Below, in pieces: positions 58,575 to 64,000 of a DNA stretch of 64,000 bases (positions within the stretch are counted from its first letter, which is position 1; every line of letters begins with the position of its first letter). The DNA is taken from assembly GCF_007570865.1 (NCBI RefSeq), contig NZ_VLPS01000009.1:62001-126000 (forward strand), read 5' to 3'. The notes beneath the pieces were generated by a model that was given only the letters and a program-made list of their open reading frames with translations, was not told the origin of the DNA and did no database searches. Origin of the DNA: Atlantibacter subterraneus. GTDB lineage: Bacteria > Pseudomonadota > Gammaproteobacteria > Enterobacterales > Enterobacteriaceae. Position numbers and translations under genes: made by a program.

Positions 58575-59405
58575 GTGGCGCGGATGAATAAAGTTTCGCT
58601 TACGCTTTGTGCTCTGTTTTTTACGTCTTTAACCTTTACGCCATTAGCTCAGGCGTCGGAGCACGCACGTCCATCGGCCGTGTATAAGCAAATCACCAAA
58701 ACGAAAACCACTACTAAACAAACCACCGCCAGCAAGACCGCAGCAAAAAAGAAAACCACTAAACCATCAGCAGTAAAAACCGCGAAAACAACTACCGCTA
58801 AAAAAAGTACCTCCGGCAAGAAAACCGCCGCCTCTTCTAAAACCGTAGCCAAAAATCGTCGGGTTTCTCAGCCCGTCACTGCCGCTGCGGATGTCGTCAA
58901 GCAGACCTGCACCAAATCCCGTAAAACCGGCAAGAAACAGTGCGTGACGGCAAAAGCCGCCAAGCCCACCACAATTGCCGAAGCGCATAAAATTCGGGTG
59001 CAAAAAGCGCAACAAACCGCCATGACCAAACTGATGGGCCAAATCGGCAAACCTTACCGCTGGGGGGGATCGTCGCCGCGTACCGGTTTTGATTGTAGCG
59101 GGCTGATTTATTACGCCTATAAAGATCTGGTGAAGTTCCGTATTCCGCGCACCGCTAACGAGATGTACCACCTGCGCGATGCCGCACCGGTCAACGTGGC
59201 GGAGCTGGAAAGCGGTGACCTGGTGTTCTTCCGCACCCGGGGCCGCGGCACTGCCGATCACGTGGGCGTTTACGTCGGCAACGGGAAATTTATTCAGTCC
59301 CCGCGTTCCGGTCGCGACATTCAAATCACTTCTCTTAGCGAAGACTACTGGCAACGCCATTACGTGGGCGCACGCCGCGTGATGACCTCAAAGAACATTC
59401 GTTAA
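58575..59405 (+). CDS. mepH: NlpC/P60 murein endopeptidase MepH (YdhO)
   Basis: A 276-residue secreted cell-wall hydrolase. After the signal peptide (end near QAS, residue 27) there is a 60-residue Lys/Thr/Ala-rich linker, then the NlpC/P60 domain with catalytic Cys in GFDCSGLIYYAY, His in GTADHVGVYVG and a third polar residue further on. It cuts D,D-crosslinks to allow peptidoglycan growth, redundantly with MepS and MepM. The start is GTG 58575, with AGGGGA seven bases upstream; ATG 58584 is an alternative. Confidence 0.94.
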   Translation: MARMNKVSLTLCALFFTSLTFTPLAQASEHARPSAVYKQITKTKTTTKQTTASKTAAKKKTTKPSAVKTAKTTTAKKSTSGKKTAASSKTVAKNRRVSQPVTAAADVVKQTCTKSRKTGKKQCVTAKAAKPTTIAEAHKIRVQKAQQTAMTKLMGQIGKPYRWGGSSPRTGFDCSGLIYYAYKDLVKFRIPRTANEMYHLRDAAPVNVAELESGDLVFFRTRGRGTADHVGVYVGNGKFIQSPRSGRDIQITSLSEDYWQRHYVGARRVMTSKNIR

Positions 59406-59411
59406 TCCTTT

Positions 59412-59434
59412 ACCTGCCTGACTAACAGGCAGGT
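59412..59434 (+). terminator. Hairpin after mepH
   Basis: A nine-base perfect stem ACCTGCCTG/CAGGCAGGT with a five-base loop, seven bases past the mepH stop. The T run is weak. Confidence 0.55.
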
Positions 59435-59479
59435 AACTTCATCTTTTGCTTGCCCTTTTGATTTGCTACCCTAAACCCA

Positions 59480-59502
59480 CACTAAATGCGTGGAATTTAG
59501 TG
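59480..59502 (+). promoter_or_regulatory. Hairpin in the sodB leader
   Basis: An eight-base inverted repeat CACTAAAT/ATTTAGTG with a seven-base loop lies 23 bases before the sodB ATG. It is in the place of the leader hairpin of E. coli sodB mRNA, near the site where the small RNA RyhB and Hfq act. Confidence 0.5.
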
Positions 59503-59524
59503 AATCATAATAAGGAGTGAAGCA

Positions 59525-60106
59525 ATGTCGTTCGAATTACCTGCATTACCGTATGCCAAAGATGCGCTTGCGCCGCACATTTCCGCCGAAACGCTGGAAT
59601 ATCACTACGGAAAGCACCATCAGGCCTACGTTACCAACCTGAATAACCTGATCAAAGGCACCGCGTTTGAAGGCAAATCGCTGGAAGAGATCGTGCGCAG
59701 CTCGGAAGGCGGTGTGTTCAATAACGCCGCCCAGGTGTGGAACCACACTTTCTACTGGCACTGCCTGGCACCCAACGCGGGCGGCGAGCCGACCGGCGCG
59801 CTGGCGGAGGCCATCGACAAGGCGTTTGGCAGCTTTGCGGAGTTTAAAGCGCAGTTTACCGATGCGGCTATCAAGAACTTTGGTTCCGGCTGGACCTGGC
59901 TGGTGAAAAAACCTGACGGCGCGCTGGCGATTGTTTCAACGTCTAACGCCGGCACCCCGTTAACCAGCGACGCTAAACCGCTACTGACGGTGGACGTGTG
60001 GGAACATGCTTATTACATCGACTACCGCAACGCCCGTCCGCAGTACCTGGAGCACTTCTGGGCGCTGGTAAACTGGGAGTTTGCGGCGAAAAACTTCGCC
60101 GCATAA
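59525..60106 (+). CDS. sodB: Iron superoxide dismutase SodB
   Basis: A 193-residue cytoplasmic Fe-SOD. The metal ligands are His27, His74, Asp157 and His161 (counting Met as 1), all in conserved contexts such as WNHTFYWHC and [11 protein letters not shown]. Residues favouring iron over manganese ([11 protein letters not shown]) are present. It removes superoxide; in E. coli it is repressed under iron starvation by RyhB. A TAAGGAG ribosome site precedes the ATG. Confidence 0.98.
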   Translation: MSFELPALPYAKDALAPHISAETLEYHYGKHHQAYVTNLNNLIKGTAFEGKSLEEIVRSSEGGVFNNAAQVWNHTFYWHCLAPNAGGEPTGALAEAIDKAFGSFAEFKAQFTDAAIKNFGSGWTWLVKKPDGALAIVSTSNAGTPLTSDAKPLLTVDVWEHAYYIDYRNARPQYLEHFWALVNWEFAAKNFAA

Positions 60107-60115
60107 GCCCGTATC

Positions 60116-60144
60116 ACGGAGAAGGTCGCCCTTCTCCGTTTTTT
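60116..60144 (+). terminator. Rho-independent terminator of sodB
   Basis: A ten-base stem ACGGAGAAGG/CCTTCTCCGT with a TCGC loop and six T, ten bases after sodB. It touches the end of the convergent ydhP. Confidence 0.92.
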
Positions 60145-61309
60145 ATTCTGCCGCGCACAGCGTCTGGCGCTCGCGTCGGGAAGAGAGCACCACCAGCCCC
60201 AGACCGATAGCCGCAATCATCGCCCCCATCACCGGCACCATGCTGAACCCTAAGCCCGCCTGTATCACCGCGCCGCCCGCCGCCGCGCCCAGGGCATTGC
60301 CGAGGTTAAACGCGCCGATATTAACCGATGACGACAGCCCCGGCGCTTCGCTGGCTACGCGCATCACGCGCATCTGCAACGGCGGGACCACCGCAAAGGT
60401 CGCCGCGCCCCATACCACCATGCTCAGCGCCGCGCCGAATTCACTGCGCGCCAGCCACGGAATGGCGGCCATAATCACAATCAACAGCAGCAAAAAGCCT
60501 TTCAGGGTGCCGGTGACCGATTTATCCGCCAGGCGTCCGCCCAGCCAGTTGCCGAGGGAGAAACCGACGCCAATCAGCACCAGCATCGCGGTAACAAACA
60601 GCGGCGTGGCGTGAGTGACGTGCTGCAACACCGGAGAAATATAGGTATACAGCGTAAACATCGCCCCCGCGCCCAGCACGGTGGTCATCAGAGCGCTCAC
60701 CACCTGCGGGCGCATCAGCACTGACAACTCTTTCTTCACGTCAGGGCGCTCGCCCGCACCGCCTTTCGGCAGCGACAACCCCAGGCTGACCATAGAAATC
60801 ACGCCGAGGCCCGCCGTCGCCAGGAACGACATCCGCCAGCCGATGGTTTCGCCAAGCCAGGTCGCCGCCGGTACGCCGCCGATATTGGCGATGGTCAGCC
60901 CCATAAACATGGTAGCGACCGCGCTGGCCTGTTTATGCTTCGGCACCACGCTTGCCGCTACCACCGATCCCAGGCCGAAAAACGCGCCGTGATTCAGGCT
61001 GGTGATAATGCGCGATACCATCAGGGTGGCGTAATCCGGCGCGATGGCGGAAAGCACGTTGCCGAGCGTGAAAATCGCCATCAGGAAAATCAGCGCGCTG
61101 CGCCGGGCGCGATGCGACAGCAGCAGCGTCATCAGCGGCGCGCCGACCATCACGCCTACCGCATAGGCGCTGATCAGCATCCCGGCGGCGGGGATCGACA
61201 CGTCTACCCCTTTTGCGATAACCGGCAGCAGCCCCATCGGTGAAAATTCTGTTGTACCGATCCCAAACGCGCCGATAGCCAGCGCCAGCAGCGGAGTGTT
61301 TATTTTCAT
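60143..61309 (-). CDS. ydhP: Major facilitator superfamily transporter YdhP
   Basis: A 388-residue inner-membrane protein with 12 hydrophobic segments, of the DHA1 drug:proton antiporter group (similar to AraJ and YdeA). The N-terminal FGIGTTEFSPMGLLPVIA and the LLLSHRARRSALIF loop between helices 2 and 3 are typical. The substrate is unknown. ATG 61309 (MKINTPLLALA) matches the E. coli start; the open frame extends ten codons further up. Confidence 0.92.
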   Translation of the reverse strand: MKINTPLLALAIGAFGIGTTEFSPMGLLPVIAKGVDVSIPAAGMLISAYAVGVMVGAPLMTLLLSHRARRSALIFLMAIFTLGNVLSAIAPDYATLMVSRIITSLNHGAFFGLGSVVAASVVPKHKQASAVATMFMGLTIANIGGVPAATWLGETIGWRMSFLATAGLGVISMVSLGLSLPKGGAGERPDVKKELSVLMRPQVVSALMTTVLGAGAMFTLYTYISPVLQHVTHATPLFVTAMLVLIGVGFSLGNWLGGRLADKSVTGTLKGFLLLLIVIMAAIPWLARSEFGAALSMVVWGAATFAVVPPLQMRVMRVASEAPGLSSSVNIGAFNLGNALGAAAGGAVIQAGLGFSMVPVMGAMIAAIGLGLVVLSSRRERQTLCAAE

Positions 61310-61476
61310 GGGTAAATTCCAGAAGTCATGTCGCTTCACAGCGCTCTACGCAGGGCGACCTGTCAGAAAAAAGAAGCAAAGAGTGACATTTGTCACATCA
61401 GAAGGGAAGTAACCATTTTGGCAAAAGATTTTTGCACAATTGTGAATAATAGAGGCGGCTATTGAGAAGAGGAACC

Positions 61477-61508
61477 AAACACCAAAAAACCGCGATTTTC
61501 TGGTGTTT
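61477..61508 (-). terminator. Possible terminator of ynhF
   Basis: An eight-base inverted repeat AAACACCA/TGGTGTTT with a 16-base spacer, lying 35 bases after the ynhF stop on the minus strand. The long loop makes it a weak call. Confidence 0.35.
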
Positions 61509-61542
61509 GTTAATGCCAAACGCGATCGAAATACAATTTTGT

Positions 61543-61632
61543 TTAGTTCAGAACGGCAACTAAACCGGTTGCCACAATCAGTCCCAGCACGATAACGGTT
61601 GTCACCAGAGAAAATTTCAGGTCTGTGCTCAT
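61543..61632 (-). CDS. ynhF: Small membrane protein YnhF, 29 residues
   Basis: A 29-residue peptide beginning MSTDLKFSLVTTVIVLGLI and ending AVLN, differing from the E. coli YnhF I remember by only a few residues. It forms a single membrane helix (about 8-28). A strong AAGGAG ribosome site lies eight bases before the ATG. It is located between ydhP and purR on the minus strand, as in E. coli. Function unknown; the E. coli peptide is found in the inner membrane. It is easily missed by gene finders because of its length. Confidence 0.93.
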   Translation of the reverse strand: MSTDLKFSLVTTVIVLGLIVATGLVAVLN

Positions 61633-61862
61633 TTTTGCTCTCCTTGTTACCCACATTAAAAGTGTGTGCAGATCATTTTTGCATAAATTCAGACAAAAAT
61701 ACCACGGGATTTAAACTGATATGCGTTTTCCCTCTTCCCCTTTTGCGCAAGATCAGACAAAATCCGTCGCTACCTTATTTTTCACCAGCCATTGACCCCC
61801 TCCTTTTGATGTCGCACTCCCCGACATGATGCAACCGAAATGTTGCGGACCGAGGTTGGCAT

Positions 61863-61878
61863 AGGCAAACGTTTAACC
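61863..61878. promoter_or_regulatory. PurR operator O1 upstream of purR
   Basis: AGGCAAACGTTTAACC, centred on CAAACGTTT, matches the PurR consensus ACGCAAACGTTTGCGT at most positions. It lies 42 bases before the purR start, consistent with autoregulation by PurR with hypoxanthine or guanine. Confidence 0.85.
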
Positions 61879-61919
61879 TGTGATGAACAGGGGCTCGGAG
61901 AGGGTCTGGAGTAACAAGA

Positions 61920-62945
61920 ATGGCAACAATAAAAGATGTCGCTAAACGCGCAAACGTTTCCACTACAACTGTGTCGCACGTTATTAACAAAACCCGCTTT
62001 GTTGCGGAAGAAACGCGCAATGCAGTCTGGGCAGCTATTAAGGAATTACACTATTCCCCCAGCGCCGTGGCACGCAGCTTAAAAGTTAACCACACCAAAT
62101 CCATCGGTTTGCTGGCTACCAGCAGCGAAGCGCCCTATTTTGCTGAAATCATTGAAGCCGTAGAAAACAGCTGTTTCAGCAAAGGCTATACCCTGATCCT
62201 CGGCAACGCCCACAACAACCAGGAAAAACAGCGCGCTTATCTGTCAATGATGGCGCAAAAGCGCGTCGACGGTTTACTGGTGATGTGCTCCGAATACCCG
62301 GAATCGCTGCTGTCGACACTGGAAGAGTACCGACATATCCCGATGGTGGTGATGGACTGGGGCGAAGCCAAAGCCGACTTCACCGACTCGGTGATCGATA
62401 ACGCCTTCCAGGGCGGCTACATGGCTGGCCGCTATCTGATTGAACGCGGCCACCGCGAAATCGGCGTGATCCCCGGCCCGCTGGAGCGCAACACCGGCGC
62501 GGGCCGTCTGGCAGGTTTCCTGAAAGCGTTGGAAGAAGTGCAAATCGCCGTGCCGGAAAACTGGATTGTGCAGGGTGATTTCGAACCGGAATCCGGCTAT
62601 CGCGCGATGCAGCAAATCCTTTCCCAGCAGCCGCGTCCTACCGCCGTGTTCTGCGGCGGCGACGTGATGGCGATGGGCGCGATTTGCGCCGCCGATGAGA
62701 TGGGCCTGCGGGTGCCGCAGGATATTTCGGTGATCGGTTATGACAATGTGCGCAACGCGCGCTACTTTAGCCCGGCGTTGACCACCATCCACCAGCCGAA
62801 AGATTCGCTGGGCGAAACCGCGTTTAATATGCTGCTCGACCGCATCGTCAATAAGCGCGAAGAGTCGCAAACCATCGAGGTACACCCGCGCCTGATCGAA
62901 CGCCGTTCCGTGGCGGACGGCCCGTTCCGCGATTACCGCCGTTAA
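61920..62945 (+). CDS. purR: Purine repressor PurR (LacI family)
   Basis: A 341-residue repressor. The [24 protein letters not shown] and hinge helix (AVARSLKVN) are as in E. coli, followed by the purine-binding domain. With hypoxanthine or guanine bound it represses de novo purine and pyrimidine synthesis genes and itself. Two PurR sites, one in the leader and one inside the first codons, are conserved. It converges on ydhB. Confidence 0.98.
   Translation: MATIKDVAKRANVSTTTVSHVINKTRFVAEETRNAVWAAIKELHYSPSAVARSLKVNHTKSIGLLATSSEAPYFAEIIEAVENSCFSKGYTLILGNAHNNQEKQRAYLSMMAQKRVDGLLVMCSEYPESLLSTLEEYRHIPMVVMDWGEAKADFTDSVIDNAFQGGYMAGRYLIERGHREIGVIPGPLERNTGAGRLAGFLKALEEVQIAVPENWIVQGDFEPESGYRAMQQILSQQPRPTAVFCGGDVMAMGAICAADEMGLRVPQDISVIGYDNVRNARYFSPALTTIHQPKDSLGETAFNMLLDRIVNKREESQTIEVHPRLIERRSVADGPFRDYRR
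61948..61963. promoter_or_regulatory. PurR operator O2 within the purR coding start
   Basis: GCGCAAACGTTTCCAC lies at codons 10-15 of purR. It matches the intragenic roadblock operator of E. coli purR. Confidence 0.82.
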
Positions 62946-62952
62946 TCCTGCC

Positions 62953-62973
62953 GGAGCCGGTTATTCCGGCTCC
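62953..62973. terminator. Hairpin between purR and ydhB
   Basis: An eight-base perfect stem GGAGCCGG/CCGGCTCC with a TTATT loop, spanning the convergent gene ends and the ydhB stop codon. It lacks T runs, so function as a terminator is uncertain. Confidence 0.45.
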
Positions 62974-63872
62974 ATCAACCACTCCCGGTTCAGCGTTTCG
63001 CTGTCTCCCAGATAATCCAGCAGCCACAATAGCGCAGGCGACGTATCGGTCTGTTTCCACGTCAGGCAGCACGGGGAATCCGGGAACGGATCGTCGAGCG
63101 TTAGCTTTTTCCAGCGCCCGGCGACGACCGGATCGTGGGCCACGTGCGCAGGCACCATCCCCACGCATAAGCCGTTATTGAGGCACTCCACCGCCGTCGC
63201 CCAGTCCGGCACCACCACGCGGCGCTGATTATCCAGCAGCCAGGTGGTGCGCTTGGGCAGCGAGCGCGAGGTATCTTCCAGCACCAGCGACGGCCACTGG
63301 CGCAGCTGGTCATCGCTGAGCGGCGCGTTTTCCTTCGCCAGCGGATGGTCGGCGCTGACCACGCACTGCCAGCTTAGCGGCCCCATATCGCGAAACGCGA
63401 AACGCCCGCCCACCGGGATTGCCTGGGTCGCACCAATTGCCAGCTCAACGCGCCCGTCCGACAGCGCATCCCACACGCCGTTGAACACCTCCTGGGCGAC
63501 AATCAGCTCCACGTCGTCGAAATGGCGATAGAAATCGAGGATCAGCTGCCGGGTGCGCGCCGGTTTGACGATGTTGTCCACGGCGATAGAGAGCTGGCCG
63601 CGCCAGCCGTTAGCGATCTGCTGGCACTGCTGGCGGGTGACCATCATTTTTCTGATAACAGAACGGCCTTCCTTCAAAAACCACGCCCCGGCGGGTGTCA
63701 GCTCGACCTCCCGGTGACGGCGGATAAACAGCGGAACCGCCAGCCATTCTTCCAGTTGCTTAACGGTATAGCTCACCGCAGACGGCACCCGGTGCAGTTC
63801 CTGCGCTGCCGCGCTGAAACTGCCGTTACGTGCAACCGCATCAACCACTTCCAGAGAATATTCAGACCACAT
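62961..63872 (-). CDS. punR: LysR-type regulator YdhB (PunR)
   Basis: A 303-residue LysR-family protein. The HTH is in LEVVDAVARNGSFSAAAQELHRVPSAVSYTV split over two helices, and the effector domain follows with an IAVDNIV strand near residue 95. E. coli YdhB, recently renamed PunR, activates the divergent purine nucleoside transporter gene ydhC (punC). The same divergent arrangement is seen here, with 123 bases between. It is slightly shorter than the E. coli protein. Confidence 0.9.
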   Translation of the reverse strand: MWSEYSLEVVDAVARNGSFSAAAQELHRVPSAVSYTVKQLEEWLAVPLFIRRHREVELTPAGAWFLKEGRSVIRKMMVTRQQCQQIANGWRGQLSIAVDNIVKPARTRQLILDFYRHFDDVELIVAQEVFNGVWDALSDGRVELAIGATQAIPVGGRFAFRDMGPLSWQCVVSADHPLAKENAPLSDDQLRQWPSLVLEDTSRSLPKRTTWLLDNQRRVVVPDWATAVECLNNGLCVGMVPAHVAHDPVVAGRWKKLTLDDPFPDSPCCLTWKQTDTSPALLWLLDYLGDSETLNREWLMEPE

Positions 63873-63995
63873 TTTCTGCCTGCAAAAATTTTGAAAGGAA
63901 CGTGCAAATATTACCGTTTCACAACGGCGATTGCACTTTTGTACACTCCTGCGTCCGTAATAAGCGTTATCAGATCAAAAAAGAAGAGAATTACC

Positions 63996-64000
63996 ATGCG
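63996..64000 (+). CDS. punC: Start of the purine nucleoside transporter gene ydhC (punC), cut by window end
   Basis: Only ATG plus two bases are inside the window. The call rests on position: it is divergent from ydhB, as ydhC is in E. coli, and has an AAGAAGAGAA ribosome site before the ATG. The coding sequence itself cannot be checked. Confidence 0.4.

Overview
The window is a chromosomal segment from the replication-terminus region of a member of the Enterobacteriaceae. Gene content, order and orientation follow the Escherichia coli K-12 block from pntB to ydhC almost gene for gene. The products are close to, but clearly not identical with, the E. coli proteins as I remember them. G+C looks moderately high. 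An ERIC repeat and several small lineage differences suggest a relative such as Enterobacter, Kosakonia, Klebsiella or Citrobacter rather than Escherichia itself. I cannot name the species from the sequence alone. No phage, plasmid, insertion sequence, CRISPR array, rRNA or tRNA was found.

Layout. 1-6.8 kb: a minus-strand glucoside catabolism cluster (ycjS partial, ycjR, ycjQ, ycjP, ycjO, ycjN, ycjM) with a visible promoter and a YcjW-like operator. In E. coli this cluster lies elsewhere; here it abuts pntB. 7-15.8 kb: pntB-pntA, ydgH, ydgI, folM and the rstA-rstB two-component system. 15.8-19 kb: an inserted MocR-type regulator with a divergent AhpD-like gene, then the replication terminator Ter and its trap gene tus. 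18.9-25.1 kb: fumC, fumA, manA, ydgA. 25.1-32.9 kb: malI/malX-malY with two perfect MalI operators, a 24-residue membrane peptide gene, add, ydgJ, cnu, ydgK; the uid locus and blr of E. coli are missing. 32.9-39.1 kb: the rsxABCDGE-nth operon. 39.7-46.8 kb: dtpA, gstA, pdxY, tyrS, an ERIC element, pdxH, mliC, anmK. 47-49.6 kb: slyB, an inserted membrane diguanylate cyclase, slyA. 49.8-54.7 kb: the ydhIJK efflux operon, sodC, ydhF, ydhL. 54.8-58.2 kb: nemR-nemA, gloA, rnt, grxD. 58.5-64 kb: mepH, sodB, ydhP, ynhF, purR, ydhB (punR) and the first bases of ydhC (punC).

Themes. Many genes concern redox and electrophile stress: pntAB supplies NADPH, rsx resets SoxR, sodB and sodC remove superoxide, nemRA and gloA handle electrophiles and methylglyoxal, nth repairs oxidised bases, and grxD works with Fe-S clusters. 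Visible regulation includes a PhoP box at slyB, a SlyA box at slyA, two NemR-like sites, two PurR sites at purR, two MalI sites and the Ter/tus overlap.

I see no obviously new multi-gene system; this is mainly core genome. The parts that deserve a second look are the insertions into otherwise conserved junctions (MocR/AhpD at the Ter site, the diguanylate cyclase between slyB and slyA with a frameshifted small membrane ORF before it), the split nemR/nemA control with its own terminator and second operator, the 24-residue membrane peptide, and the repeat tails of RsxC and YdgA.
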